Assembly (NCBI GenBank): GCA_965232985.1
Contig: CBDDRC010000005.1
Location: 1-64,000, forward strand
Direction of reading: 5' to 3'
DNA length: 64,000 bases
Source of the DNA: JADFDG01 sp965232985
GTDB lineage: Bacteria; Pseudomonadota; Gammaproteobacteria; Pseudomonadales; JADFDG01
In this document: piece after piece, positions 34,993-45,646 of the stretch
How the letters are laid out: every line of letters begins with the position of its first letter
Numbering within the stretch: position 1 is the first letter of the stretch
The notes under the pieces: model-generated
Told to the model about the DNA's origin: nothing
Seen by the model: only the letters and a program-made list of their open reading frames with translations
Databases searched by the model: none
Program-made: the position numbers and the translations under genes

Positions 34993-36132
34993 TCAGCCGC
35001 GCGCGATGATGCCGTGCTGGTCGTCGTGACTCTTTTGCGCAGCCTTTTCCGCCTCGGCAACCCGTACCCGCTCACGCACCATCTTCTCGATCTCATCGAC
35101 CAGATTGGATGTGGGGATAAGATGGCTCTTCTCGCCGTGGTGATAGACGAGGCTGTTGGGCGAGGCACCGACCACACCGATGTCGGCTTCCTTGGCTTCG
35201 CCAGGCCCATTCACCTTGCAGCCGATAACCGACACGTCCATGGGTACCCGCACATCCTCAAGCCGTGCCTCCAGTGCGTTCATCACCCGGATCACATCGA
35301 ATTCCTGGCGCGAGCAGCTCGGACAGGCAATGAAGTTGATGCCGTTGGAACGCAGGCCAAGCGATTTGAGAATGTCAAAACCAACCTTCACTTCATCTTC
35401 CGGCTCGGCAGCAAGAGAAACGCGGATGGTGTCACCAATGCCTTCGTACATCAGCATGCCAAGTGCGACAGCGGATTTCACCGTACCGGAACGAAACACG
35501 CCCGCCTCGGTGACGCCCAGATGCAGAGGCTTGTCGATCTGCTTCGAAAGCAGGCGGTAGGCATCGACAGTAAGAAACACATTCGATGCCTTCACGCTCA
35601 CCTTGTAGTTGTGGAAGTCCAACTGTTCAAGGATGTCGATATGCCGCAGCGCCGATTCGACCAGTGCCGCGCCGGTCGGCTCACCGTATTTTTTTTGCAG
35701 ATCCTTCTCCAGCGAACCGGCATTAACACCAATGCGGATTGGCAGGCCACGATGTTTCGCACAATCAACCACCGCACGAACCTTGTCGCGAGCGCCAATG
35801 TTGCCCGGGTTGATGCGCAGACAATCGGCACCCCGTTCGGCAACAGCCAGGGCAATGCGGTAATCGAAGTGGATATCGGCAACCAGCGGCACGTCGACCT
35901 GCGCACGGATCTTGCCGAGCGCCTCGGCAGCAGCCATGGTCGGCACGGAGACCCGCACGATGTCGGCGCCGGCAGCAGCGCAGCGCTGAATCTGCGCCAC
36001 GGTTGCAGCCACATCGCAGGTATCGGTGTTGGTCATGGTCTGCACCGTGATCGGCGCATCGCCGCCGACCGGCACCTTGCCCACCATGATCTGCCGGGTC
36101 TTGCGCCGCGTGATTGGCGATGGGCCATGCAC
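34993..36132 (-). CDS. ispG: 4-hydroxy-3-methylbut-2-enyl diphosphate synthase
   Basis: Fe-S enzyme of the MEP isoprenoid pathway converting MEcPP to HMBPP. The N-terminal TIM barrel shows SPITRRKTRQIMVGKVPVGGDAPITVQTMTNTDT. The cluster-binding C-terminal domain has the three cysteines in FIACPSCSRQEFDVI and SVIGCKVNGPGEAKEADIG, with the Glu ligand in the latter region. The 379-residue length is usual. It depends on a [4Fe-4S] cluster, so it is a client of the suf/isc genes nearby. It lies five bases after rodZ. Confidence 0.96.
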   Translation of the reverse strand: MHGPSPITRRKTRQIMVGKVPVGGDAPITVQTMTNTDTCDVAATVAQIQRCAAAGADIVRVSVPTMAAAEALGKIRAQVDVPLVADIHFDYRIALAVAERGADCLRINPGNIGARDKVRAVVDCAKHRGLPIRIGVNAGSLEKDLQKKYGEPTGAALVESALRHIDILEQLDFHNYKVSVKASNVFLTVDAYRLLSKQIDKPLHLGVTEAGVFRSGTVKSAVALGMLMYEGIGDTIRVSLAAEPEDEVKVGFDILKSLGLRSNGINFIACPSCSRQEFDVIRVMNALEARLEDVRVPMDVSVIGCKVNGPGEAKEADIGVVGASPNSLVYHHGEKSHLIPTSNLVDEIEKMVRERVRVAEAEKAAQKSHDDQHGIIARG

Positions 36133-36137
36133 AGCGA

Positions 36138-37091
36138 TTACCTCGCACCCTGCCCGACGATAATGCGGGCAACACCGGCACGCGTGAAACGTGTAAGCGA
36201 CGTGCGCTCGCCGTTGTACCAGACCTGGGCAGCCGAAGAGTCTCCCAGCGTGAGCATCAACGGTGGTTTTCCGTCAATCGTCAGTTCCGAATCCGGCAAC
36301 GCGGTACCGGTATGGAGCACAGCATTGTCAACATCGCGAACTTCGACCCAGCAGGTTGCCTGAAAGGTGATGTACAGGCCCTTGCGCGGTACGGCGACGG
36401 GTTTCGGTAACGGCGGAACCGCTATCGGCGCAGCAACTGCCGGCGTCGTATCCGGCCCGGCCACACCAACCACAGGTGCCGTACCAACGGCCGCAGCCGG
36501 CGCAGCGGCGGGCGGCGCGCCCGACGCCCCGGCAGTGGCAATACTCGCGGCCGGGGTAGCGGCGCTGGGCAGCGGGATGTCGACAGTCATGGTGCCATCG
36601 CCGGCCGGCACGGCGGCAACAGCAACCGGCGTGACCGGTGCCGCCGTGTCGGCAACAACCCGCAGACCAGCGATGTCCATGCTGTCTTCGTAACCCAGCC
36701 AGGCCGCCCAGCCGGCGGCAACAATCGCCAGCACACCGCCGCCAATCCAGTGCCGTCGCCGCGCGGCAGCCCGAAACTTCGGTGCCCGACCACCGCTGCG
36801 CCGTCCGCCTGTGGGGCCGGTACTCTTTTCCATGCTCGTCAGCGGCTTCGGTGCTTTCACTTCAACCGGCGCGAGCGACGCCAGCAATTCCTCAGCGTCA
36901 ATGCCGACCATGCGCGCATAGGCCTTGACGTAACCACGCACAAACATCGGTTCCGGCAATACCGCGACATCACCCTGCTCAATAGCCGTGACATAACGCG
37001 CCGGCACCTTCAGCCGCACCGCCACATCTTCAATCGAAAAGCCTTTCTGGTCACGCGCCAGGCGCAACTGTTCACCCGCCGTGAAACTCAT
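36138..37091 (-). CDS. rodZ: Cell shape protein RodZ
   Basis: Membrane protein linking MreB to the cell wall machinery. The N-terminal cytoplasmic helix-turn-helix domain is at about 5-70 (RLARDQKGFSIEDVAVRLKVPARYVTAIE), and a basic juxtamembrane stretch precedes the membrane segment near 112-130 (GGGVLAIVAAGWAAWLGYE). A long Ala/Pro/Val/Gly-rich linker (about 135-230) leads to the C-terminal DUF4115 domain (ITFQATCWVEVRDVDN, LTLGDSSAAQVWYNGE). It overlaps pilW by four bases, so translation is probably coupled. Confidence 0.93.
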   Translation of the reverse strand: MSFTAGEQLRLARDQKGFSIEDVAVRLKVPARYVTAIEQGDVAVLPEPMFVRGYVKAYARMVGIDAEELLASLAPVEVKAPKPLTSMEKSTGPTGGRRSGGRAPKFRAAARRRHWIGGGVLAIVAAGWAAWLGYEDSMDIAGLRVVADTAAPVTPVAVAAVPAGDGTMTVDIPLPSAATPAASIATAGASGAPPAAAPAAAVGTAPVVGVAGPDTTPAVAAPIAVPPLPKPVAVPRKGLYITFQATCWVEVRDVDNAVLHTGTALPDSELTIDGKPPLMLTLGDSSAAQVWYNGERTSLTRFTRAGVARIIVGQGAR

Positions 37092-37945
37092 TTGCTCACC
37101 CCTTTACCGGACTTCATGTCCGCCTGGGCCGGCACCGGGCTACCCATCTTCCAGGCCTGCCATTCGGTGTATTCAGGAGAAGTCTTGAACATGCCGTCAA
37201 GCTGCAACTCGTAGCTGGAAACATTATTCATATTGCCCAGCGCCTGCTCGATGCGGATACCCACCCACAAGCTGCGGGGGCTTTGCCGTGCCCGCGACAG
37301 GTAAGCATTCAAATAGCTGTGCGCATCAGCGTAGTTGCCCTGGATGCGATACACATCGGCCAGCTCAAGCAGTGGCTCAGCCTGCTGACTGTCAAGGCGC
37401 AGCGACCGCTGCAATGCCGCTGCGGCCTTGTCATAATCAGCGATTTTTGCGTAACTGCGCCCCAAATTGAGAAACGCCATCGGTCGCTGGTCGTAATTGG
37501 TATCTTCGGCGGCCGTCTTCAGTTGTTCGATCGCTTTTTCATAACGACCCTGCCGATACAGGAGCACCGCGTAGTTGTTGCGGGCCTGGCTGAATTTTGA
37601 ATCCAGACGAAGCGCCTTGCGGTATTGTTCTTCCTCACGTTTTTCGTCACCTTCGAAGCGGTAATACAACGCCATCGCGTTGTTCGCTTCAGCCGATGAC
37701 GGGTTGAGTTCCAGAGCGCGTGAAATGTGTCGCCGCGCGCGCTCAGCATCGTTTGCCTTCAGGGATTCCATGCCGGCGCCGATGCGCGTCGCCACTGCCT
37801 TGTCGCGTTGGGCTTTCTCATCGACCGGCGCCAATTCACGTTGCTCTTTACGCTGGGGGGCGTCGGTCGGCGGGCTGGAAGAACACGCAGCCAGCAATGG
37901 GCCGACAACGAGCAGGGCAAGCAGCACGCGCATGATCGTTTTCAT
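37088..37945 (-). CDS. pilW: Type IV pilus biogenesis/stability lipoprotein PilW (PilF)
   Basis: Outer-membrane lipoprotein needed for assembly of the PilQ secretin multimer. The signal ends in lipobox LAAC (MKTIMRVLLALLVVGPLLAAC), followed by a polar stretch and about six TPR units from residue 55. Examples are ARRHISRALELNPSSAEANNAMALYY and ARNNYAVLLYRQGRYEKAIEQLKTA. The conserved final region reads ELQLDGMFKTSPEYTEW. It is located between rlmN and rodZ with ATGA overlaps on both sides, the usual arrangement. The other pilus genes are elsewhere. Confidence 0.92.
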   Translation of the reverse strand: MKTIMRVLLALLVVGPLLAACSSSPPTDAPQRKEQRELAPVDEKAQRDKAVATRIGAGMESLKANDAERARRHISRALELNPSSAEANNAMALYYRFEGDEKREEEQYRKALRLDSKFSQARNNYAVLLYRQGRYEKAIEQLKTAAEDTNYDQRPMAFLNLGRSYAKIADYDKAAAALQRSLRLDSQQAEPLLELADVYRIQGNYADAHSYLNAYLSRARQSPRSLWVGIRIEQALGNMNNVSSYELQLDGMFKTSPEYTEWQAWKMGSPVPAQADMKSGKGVSK

Positions 37946-39108
37946 CCGGCAGTCCTTCGGGATTCCTGTGCGTCATGAGCCGACCCGGCATCAACATCGG
38001 CAAGCGCAATGCGGCTGGCGCGCCAGCGCTCGCTGCGCCGCGTACGGTCATTGACCTGGCCGACGAGCTGGCCGCACGCCGCGTCGATGTCTTCACCGCG
38101 CGTGGTGCGCACGGTGGTGACATAGCCCGCAGCCATCAATGCCTCCTGGAAACGACGGATCTGGTTGTTTGAAGACCGCTCATAACCGGAATTCGGAAAC
38201 GGGTTGAACGGGATCAGGTTGATCTTGCAGGGTAACTCGCGCAGCAGTGCCGCGAGCTGTTGCGCATGCTCGACCGAATCATTTACACCCTTGAGCATGA
38301 CGTACTCCATCGTGATGGAGCGGTGGCTGTTGGTCGGGTAGCGCGCCAGGTAGCGTTTGCACGCCGCCAGCACATCGGCGATCGGGTATTTGCGATTGAT
38401 CGGAACAATTTCGCTGCGCAGTTCGTCATTCGGCGCATGCAGGCTCAGCGCCAGCGACACGTCGATCGCCTCACCGAGTGCATCGATGCCAGGTACAACG
38501 CCGGACGTGCTCACAGTCACCCGGCGACGCGAAATGCCGTAGGCGAAATCGTCCTTCATCAATTCGAGCGCCGGCAGTACATTGCCGAGATTAAGCAGCG
38601 GCTCGCCCATGCCCATCATCACCACGTTGGTGATGATGCGCTCACCCATATTGGTGCGTGGCGGAAACGACCGGTTGGCGATCCAGACCTGGCCGATGAT
38701 TTCCGCTGCGCTCAGATCGCGCTGAAAACCCTGTTTGCCGGTGGAGCAGAATGAGCAGTCCAGCGCGCACCCGACCTGCGACGACACGCACAGGGTGCCG
38801 CGTTCGCCGTCGGGAATAAACACTGTCTCGACCTTGCCGCCACCATCCATTTCGAGCACCCACTTGCGGGTACCGTCCTGAGAAAAATCCCTGTGCACCA
38901 CGACCGGCGCCCGAATTTCGGCAAGCTCGGCGAGCTTCGCGCGCAAGCCCTTGCCCAGATCACTCATGGCACCGAAATCATCGACCCCACGTGCATGTAT
39001 CCACTGCATGACCTGCGTCGCGCGGAATTTCTTTTCGCCAAGGGAAATGAAGAAGGCCTCGAGCGCTTCGCGGGTCATCCCCAGCAGGTTGGTCTTGCTC
39101 TCAGCCAT
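37942..39108 (-). CDS. rlmN: Dual-specificity 23S rRNA/tRNA adenine C2-methyltransferase RlmN
   Basis: Radical SAM enzyme that methylates A2503 of 23S rRNA and A37 of some tRNAs. The cluster-binding CxxxCxxC motif is in VGCALDCSFCSTGKQGF. The residue-scission Cys is in the C-terminal region (DIDAACGQL), and the MGMGEPLLN and LALSLHAPNDELRSEIVPINRKYPI motifs are diagnostic. The 388-residue length is normal. First gene of the block, overlapping pilW by four bases. As a [4Fe-4S] enzyme it depends on the suf/isc genes nearby. Confidence 0.96.
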   Translation of the reverse strand: MAESKTNLLGMTREALEAFFISLGEKKFRATQVMQWIHARGVDDFGAMSDLGKGLRAKLAELAEIRAPVVVHRDFSQDGTRKWVLEMDGGGKVETVFIPDGERGTLCVSSQVGCALDCSFCSTGKQGFQRDLSAAEIIGQVWIANRSFPPRTNMGERIITNVVMMGMGEPLLNLGNVLPALELMKDDFAYGISRRRVTVSTSGVVPGIDALGEAIDVSLALSLHAPNDELRSEIVPINRKYPIADVLAACKRYLARYPTNSHRSITMEYVMLKGVNDSVEHAQQLAALLRELPCKINLIPFNPFPNSGYERSSNNQIRRFQEALMAAGYVTTVRTTRGEDIDAACGQLVGQVNDRTRRSERWRASRIALADVDAGSAHDAQESRRTAG

Positions 39109-39195
39109 ATCGCACTATCCTGGATTCAGTCGAAAAGCCTGGTACAAACCGTTTCGTTCGCCGCCCCCTTCAGACCACATCGAACGCCATGAGGT

Positions 39196-39627
39196 TCAGC
39201 GCGTACGGGCGCAGATTTCCAGATTGCTGAAGAAGAATGCCACTTCACGCGCAGCGGCCGTGGCGGAATCGGAGCCGTGTACCGCGTTCTCGTCGATCGA
39301 CGCGGCGAAATCAGCGCGTATGGTGCCCTGATCAGCCTTCTTCGGATCAGTGGCGCCCATCAACTCACGGTTCTTTGCCACCGCATTTTCGCCCTCAAGC
39401 GCCTGCACCATCACCGGCCCGGAAATCATGAAATCCACCAGCGCCTTGAAAAACGGGCGCGCCCTGTGCTCGCCGTAGAAGGCTTCGGCCTGCGCCTGCG
39501 AGAGGTGCATCATGCGCGCTGCAACGACCTTGAGGCCCGCCTTCTCGAATCGGGTGTAGATCTCACCGACTACGTTCTTGCCAACCGCGTCCGGCTTGAT
39601 GATCGAAAGGGTACGCTCGACAGCCAT
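39196..39627 (-). CDS. ndk: Nucleoside diphosphate kinase
   Basis: Transfers the gamma phosphate between nucleoside tri- and diphosphates through a phosphohistidine. The active His lies in ENAVHGSDS. The N-terminus MAVERTLSIIKPDAVGKNVVGEI and the GP-rich region MISGPVMVQALEGENAVAKNRELMGATDP are typical. GGAG lies ahead of the ATG at 39627, and the resulting 143 residues equal the E. coli length. A TTG four codons earlier is rejected. It is monocistronic or cotranscribed with rlmN, which lies 87 bases downstream. Confidence 0.97.
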   Translation of the reverse strand: MAVERTLSIIKPDAVGKNVVGEIYTRFEKAGLKVVAARMMHLSQAQAEAFYGEHRARPFFKALVDFMISGPVMVQALEGENAVAKNRELMGATDPKKADQGTIRADFAASIDENAVHGSDSATAAAREVAFFFSNLEICARTR

Positions 39628-39703
39628 CGAAGTCTCCAAATGCCTGATAAGGCAAAGAGTTACAGGGGACAGGGCCCGCAGGGCGGCCCAAAAATGAGCG
39701 CGG

Positions 39704-39709
39704 ATTATA
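39704..39709 (-). promoter_or_regulatory. Probable -10 element for ndk
   Basis: TATAAT on the minus strand lies 77 bases upstream of the ndk ATG. The -35 region (GGTCGC) is weak. The element is close to the IscR box that faces sufB, but on the opposite strand. Confidence 0.5.
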
Positions 39710-39747
39710 CGCAGGAAGACCCTGAGCGACCATCGCAGTCGCCTTTA

Positions 39748-39772
39748 ATACCCGAGTAATTTACTATGGTAT
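39748..39772 (+). promoter_or_regulatory. IscR type-1-like box upstream of sufB
   Basis: A 25-bp inverted repeat with half-sites ATACCCGAGTA and ACTATGGTAT around an AT-rich centre, matching the published type-1 pattern (ATASYYGACT...AGTCRRSTAT) with few differences. It lies 85 bases before the sufB start, with a possible -10 (CATAAT, 39790-39795) just downstream. The left half is identical to the half-site in front of iscR at 49828-49838. Binding would let [2Fe-2S]-IscR or apo-IscR adjust sufBCDSATE expression. Confidence 0.72.
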
Positions 39773-39856
39773 GGCTGTCGGCTGCGGCCCATAATCGCAG
39801 CCCCGAGCCCAAGCCCGCAGCCTTGTGCCCGCTTCCTCTATAGAATGCGACCCCCT

Positions 39857-41335
<1,479 letters not shown>

Positions 41336-41346
41336 GGAAAAACAAC

Positions 41347-42102
41347 ATGCTGGAAATCCGTAACCTCCACACCACCGTCCAGGGCAAGCAGATCCTCAAC
41401 GGGCTGAATCTTCGCGTCGGCGCCGGTGAAGTGCACGCAATCATGGGCCCGAACGGCTCCGGTAAAAGCACACTCGCGGCGGTGCTGGCCGGCCGCGCCG
41501 GCTATGAAGTCACCACCGGCGACATCCTGTTCAAAGGCCAGAGCATGCTGGGCCTGGCACCGGAAGAACGCGCCCGCATGGGCATTTTTCTTGCCTTCCA
41601 GTATCCGGTGGAAATACCCGGCGTCTCCAACCTCGAATTCATGAAAGCGTCGCTGGAACAGGTACGCAAAGCCCAAGGCAAAGACGTATGGGACGCAGTG
41701 ACTTTCATGAAAAAGGCACGCGCCGCCTGCACCCAGGTCAACCTCGACCAGGCCTTTCTCAAACGTGGCGTCAACGAAGGTTTTTCCGGCGGCGAGAAGA
41801 AGCGCAACGAGATCATGCAGATGCTGTTGCTTGAACCGGCGCTGGGGATACTCGACGAAACCGATTCCGGTCTTGATATCGACGCCCTGCAGGTGGTCGC
41901 CCAGGGGGTGAACAGCCTGCGGGCCGCCGACCGTTCCTTCGTGCTGGTCACGCATTATCAGCGCCTGCTTGACCACATCGTACCGGACCGTGTGCACGTA
42001 CTGGCAGGCGGACGCATTGTCAAATCCGGCGGCAAGGCTCTGGCGCTGGAACTGGAAGAAAAAGGCTACGGCTGGCTGAAAGACGCCGCTGCGGCTGGTT
42101 GA
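41347..42102 (+). CDS. sufC: Fe-S cluster assembly ATPase SufC
   Basis: ABC-type ATPase that drives conformational change in SufBD during assembly. Walker A is MGPNGSGKSTLAAVLAG (near residue 35), the ABC signature is NEGFSGGEKKRNEIMQML, and Walker B is LGILDETDSGLDIDAL. The H-loop is LVTHYQRLLD. The 251-residue length is the family norm. It is separated from sufB by 11 bases and from sufD by 12 bases. Confidence 0.97.
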   Translation: MLEIRNLHTTVQGKQILNGLNLRVGAGEVHAIMGPNGSGKSTLAAVLAGRAGYEVTTGDILFKGQSMLGLAPEERARMGIFLAFQYPVEIPGVSNLEFMKASLEQVRKAQGKDVWDAVTFMKKARAACTQVNLDQAFLKRGVNEGFSGGEKKRNEIMQMLLLEPALGILDETDSGLDIDALQVVAQGVNSLRAADRSFVLVTHYQRLLDHIVPDRVHVLAGGRIVKSGGKALALELEEKGYGWLKDAAAAG

Positions 42103-42114
42103 GCGCAGGCACGC

Positions 42115-43455
42115 ATGAGCGACGTCACCGATATTCACAGCGGCATTCCCGGCAGCATTCGCGCCCGCAATCTGGCGCTCGCGGAGTTGGCGACCTGCCC
42201 GACCTGGCTGGCCGGTTTCCGTTCGCGTGCACGGCGCGAGTTGGCTGCCGCACAGTTCCCGGAACGCAAATCGGAAACCTGGAAATACACCAGCCTGCAT
42301 GCGCTGGCAGTTTCCGGCGCGCTCGATACCACCGCGCCTGTCAGCCGCGACATTGTGCCCGTCATCGCAGTGCCGGCACTCGATGCCTGGCGTCTGGTGT
42401 TCGTCAACGGCCGTTTTGACGCCGGCCAATCGCACTTGCCTGCCGACGCCAGCATCGTAATTTCTTCGCTGGTCGGACTGCCCGACAGCGAGCAGGCCGC
42501 CGCCCGCGAATTGCTGGCCCTGACCTGCGACAGTCGTCTGCCATTTGCCGCCGCCAACAGTGCCGCATTTGCTGATGGCGCTCTGATCCGGGTTTGCGGC
42601 GAAATCGCCAGGCCGCTGCATGTGATCCTGCATGCGACCGGCGACAAGCCGGCGACGGCGCAGACCCGCCTGCTGGTGCGCGTCGAGCCGCGGGCAGCGC
42701 TGACGCTCATCGAGCAATACACCGGCAACAGCGCCGATATCTTTACCAATGCCGTCACCGCCATTGATCTGGGCCGTGACGCAAAACTGACGCACATACG
42801 CCTGCAATTCGCCGACCGCCGGCAATATTTCATCGGCAGCCTGCACCTGCGCCAGCAGGCCGGCAGCCGCTGCGAAGGCTTCCAGTTGATGACCGGCAGC
42901 AAGCTCAGGCGCAACGACGTCACCTGTGTAATCGCCGGCCCCGGTGCCGAGCTGGCATTGCAAGGCGTCTACCTGGCCGGTGCCGGCGATCATGTCGACA
43001 ATCAGGTGTGCATCGAACACGTCTCACCGCACGGTACCAGCGATCAACTCTTCAAGGGGCTGATCGGCGGTAACGGCCGCGCGGTGTTCAATGGCCGCAT
43101 CCACATTCATCCCGGTGCGAAACAAACAGCGGCGGAATTGGTGAACAACAACCTGCTGTTGTCGGCCGATGCCGAAGTCGATACCAAACCGGAACTCGAA
43201 ATCTACAACGACGACGTGAAATGCGCGCATGGCGCCACCGTTGGCCAGTTGAACGAGGCCGGCGTGTTCTATCTGCGCTCGCGCGGCATTGCGCAGGCCG
43301 ATGCGGAACTCATGCTCAGCCTCGGCTTTGTGAACGCGCTGGTCGATACGGTGCCGGTGGCTGGCCTTGCCGGATGGATTCGCGACGAATGCGTGCGCTG
43401 GTTCGCAACCCACAGCAGCCCGGCCGCCACCACCATGGATGGTGTCCACTCATGA
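42115..43455 (+). CDS. sufD: Fe-S cluster assembly protein SufD
   Basis: SufB paralogue and partner in the SufBC2D complex. The 446-residue protein has an N-terminal region with AAQFPERKSETWKYTSLHALA. The SufD core includes ALTLIEQYTGNSADIFTNAVT and GSRCEGFQLMTGSKLRRNDVTCVIAGPGAELAL. HTHPGAKQT-like HIHPGAKQTAAELVNNNLLLS and ATVGQLNEAGVFYLRSRGIAQADAELMLSLGF follow. The His in HGATVGQ is a known functional residue. The stop overlaps the sufS start by four bases (ATGA). Confidence 0.95.
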   Translation: MSDVTDIHSGIPGSIRARNLALAELATCPTWLAGFRSRARRELAAAQFPERKSETWKYTSLHALAVSGALDTTAPVSRDIVPVIAVPALDAWRLVFVNGRFDAGQSHLPADASIVISSLVGLPDSEQAAARELLALTCDSRLPFAAANSAAFADGALIRVCGEIARPLHVILHATGDKPATAQTRLLVRVEPRAALTLIEQYTGNSADIFTNAVTAIDLGRDAKLTHIRLQFADRRQYFIGSLHLRQQAGSRCEGFQLMTGSKLRRNDVTCVIAGPGAELALQGVYLAGAGDHVDNQVCIEHVSPHGTSDQLFKGLIGGNGRAVFNGRIHIHPGAKQTAAELVNNNLLLSADAEVDTKPELEIYNDDVKCAHGATVGQLNEAGVFYLRSRGIAQADAELMLSLGFVNALVDTVPVAGLAGWIRDECVRWFATHSSPAATTMDGVHS

Positions 43456-44672
43456 ACGCGCAGGATATTGCCCGCTTGCGCAGCGAATTCCCGCTGCTGC
43501 AGCGCACGCTCGATGGCCAGCCGCTGGTCTATCTGGACAACGCGGCCACTACCCAGAAGCCGCGCGCGGTGATCGAAGCAATCGACAGCTATTACCGCGA
43601 ATACAACGCCAACGTGCATCGCGGCGCTCATCATCTGGCGGAGATGGCCACGGCGGCGATGGAACATGCCCGCAACGCCGTACAGCGTTTCCTGAATGCC
43701 CGCGAATCGGCAGAAATCATTTTTACGCGCGGCACCACCGAATCGATCAACCTGGTTGCCTACAGTTGGGGCCGCACGTTCCTGCAAGCCGGCGACGAAA
43801 TCATCATCTCGTCACTGGAGCACCACGCCAACCTCGTGCCGTGGCAATTCGTCTGCGCGGCAACGGGTGCCACGCTGCGCGTGATCCCGATGAACGCTGC
43901 CGGCGAACTGGATATCGAGGCATATCGCACGCTGCTCGGGCCACGCACCAAACTGGTTGCCTGCACGCACGTCTCCAACGCACTTGGCACCGTGAACCCG
44001 GTTGCGGAGATCGTTGCTGCGGCCAAGGCCGCCGGCGCCACCGTATTGATCGATGGCGCACAGGCGGTGGCGCACCTGCCGGTCGACGTGCAGGCGCTCG
44101 GCTGCGATTTCTACGTGTTCTCCGGCCACAAACTGTTCGCCCCCACCGGCACCGGCGTGCTCTGGGGCCGGCGCGAACTGCTCGACGCCATGCCGCCCTG
44201 GCACTACGGCGGCGAAATGATCGAGACGGTGAGCTTCGAAAAAAGCACCTGGAACAAACTGCCGTACAAGTTCGAGGCCGGCACTCCGCATATCGCCGGC
44301 AATATCGGCCTCGGCGTCGCCATTGACTGGTTCATGCGGCAGGATCGCGCTGCGCTCGCCGCCCATGAAGATATGCTGCTCAGGGCGATGACCGAGCGGG
44401 CGACGGCAATCCCGGGCCTGAAAGCGGTGGGTACTGCCCGTCACAAGGTCTCGGTGTTCTCATTTCTGATCGACGGTGCGCACCCGCACGATATCGGCAC
44501 GCTGCTCGATCATCAGGGCATCGCCGTGCGCACCGGCCACCACTGCACCATGCCGTTGATGCAGCGCCTGGGCATTCCCGGCACGGTGCGCGCATCACTG
44601 TCTATCTACAATACGCTTGAAGATATCGAGCGTTTTAGCGCAGCGCTGACCAAAGCGCGGAAGATGCTTTGA
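43452..44672 (+). CDS. sufS: Cysteine desulfurase SufS
   Basis: Type II cysteine desulfurase that removes sulfur from cysteine and passes it to SufE. The PLP-binding lysine is in DFYVFSGHKLFAPTG, the sulfur-accepting Cys is in RTGHHCTMPLMQR, and the N-terminus is MNAQDIARLRSEFPLLQRTLDG. The 406 residues match the SufS family. It is distinguished from the IscS at 48-49 kb by the short active-site loop. The ATG overlaps the sufD stop (TCATGA). Downstream genes are sufA-, sufT- and sufE-like. Confidence 0.96.
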   Translation: MNAQDIARLRSEFPLLQRTLDGQPLVYLDNAATTQKPRAVIEAIDSYYREYNANVHRGAHHLAEMATAAMEHARNAVQRFLNARESAEIIFTRGTTESINLVAYSWGRTFLQAGDEIIISSLEHHANLVPWQFVCAATGATLRVIPMNAAGELDIEAYRTLLGPRTKLVACTHVSNALGTVNPVAEIVAAAKAAGATVLIDGAQAVAHLPVDVQALGCDFYVFSGHKLFAPTGTGVLWGRRELLDAMPPWHYGGEMIETVSFEKSTWNKLPYKFEAGTPHIAGNIGLGVAIDWFMRQDRAALAAHEDMLLRAMTERATAIPGLKAVGTARHKVSVFSFLIDGAHPHDIGTLLDHQGIAVRTGHHCTMPLMQRLGIPGTVRASLSIYNTLEDIERFSAALTKARKML

Positions 44673-44718
44673 AGTGTCTGCCCCGAAATCGTTGCGGTGA
44701 TAAGCGAGGTCGATTGCC

Positions 44719-45087
44719 ATGTCCGTGCAGAGCTACATCCCCGGCCAGGAACAGGTCACGATGACGGAATCCGCCATCGCCCAGACCCGTGCCCAGCTGG
44801 CGCGCGAACACGCCCTGGGTCTGCGCCTGGCGGTAAAGCCAAGTGGCTGTTCCGGCTACATGTACGTGCTTGATCTGGTGCACGAAGCGCAGGCGGACGA
44901 CCGTGCCTTCCGCTTTGGCGGCAGTAACGCAGATGCTGTCACTCTGTTCGTCGAGAAAGGCGCCCTGGCGATGCTTGACGGCACCGAGATCGACTACGTG
45001 AAGGAGGGTCTCAATTCCTTCTACAAATTCCGCAATCCCAACGTCACCGGTGAGTGCGGTTGCGGTGAAAGCTTCACCGTGAAATGA
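44719..45087 (+). CDS. sufA: A-type Fe-S carrier, SufA/IscA/ErpA-like
   Basis: A 122-residue A-type protein that carries clusters from the scaffold to targets. The three conserved Cys are in PSGCSGYMYVLD and VTGECGCGESFTV. The N-terminus is MSVQSYIPGQEQVTMTESAIAQTRAQLA. By position in the suf operon it is named SufA; the sequence does not exclude another A-type paralogue. It lies 46 bases after sufS and 16 before sufT. Confidence 0.88.
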   Translation: MSVQSYIPGQEQVTMTESAIAQTRAQLAREHALGLRLAVKPSGCSGYMYVLDLVHEAQADDRAFRFGGSNADAVTLFVEKGALAMLDGTEIDYVKEGLNSFYKFRNPNVTGECGCGESFTVK

Positions 45088-45103
45088 CCGGAACCCACGC
45101 TGC

Positions 45104-45637
45104 ATGAGCGAACAACGCACCGTTGTCACCACCCGCGACTGCCCCGCCCGGCTGGTGCCGGTCGGGACGCAGATCATCATCCCGAAAAACACTTTTGTCG
45201 CACTGCGTCAGGCACTCGGCGGCACCTTCACGGTGACGGTCAAAGGCAATATGGCGCGCGTCGACGGTACCGATGCCGATGCGCTCGGGCTGACTGCCGA
45301 TCTCGATTTCTCTTTCGCTCCGCCCGATGGTGATCGCGTGCGTGAGGAGGATGTCTGGAAAGCACTGCGCACCATCTACGACCCGGAAATCCCGGTGAGC
45401 ATCGTCGATCTGCATCTGGTACGAGCCGTTTCGATTACCGGCAATACCGTGAACATCCGCATGACGCTCACCGCACCCACCTGCGGCATGGGGCCGGTGC
45501 TGGTCGGCGACGTGGAATACCGCGTCGGCAAAGTGCCAAATGTGCGCGCGGTGAAAGTCGATATCGAGTTCGATCCACCCTGGGATCGCAGCGAACTGTC
45601 CGACGAAGTGAAGCTCGAACTGGGCCTGCCCCTGTAA
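45104..45637 (+). CDS. sufT: Putative Fe-S cluster maturation protein SufT (DUF59)
   Basis: A 177-residue protein with the SufT layout. An N-terminal SufT-specific part (RTVVTTRDCPARLVPVGTQIII, then NTFVALRQALGGTFTV) is followed by a C-terminal DUF59/MIP18-like domain from about residue 75. That domain contains TIYDPEIPVSIVDLHLVRAV and RMTLTAPTCGMGPVLVGDVE, with the hallmark Cys in TCGMG. It belongs to Fe-S maturation factors and is often found in SUF operons. The precise step is unsettled. Flanked by sufA (16-base gap) and sufE (nine bases). Confidence 0.9.
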   Translation: MSEQRTVVTTRDCPARLVPVGTQIIIPKNTFVALRQALGGTFTVTVKGNMARVDGTDADALGLTADLDFSFAPPDGDRVREEDVWKALRTIYDPEIPVSIVDLHLVRAVSITGNTVNIRMTLTAPTCGMGPVLVGDVEYRVGKVPNVRAVKVDIEFDPPWDRSELSDEVKLELGLPL

Positions 45638-45646
45638 GGTGATGCT

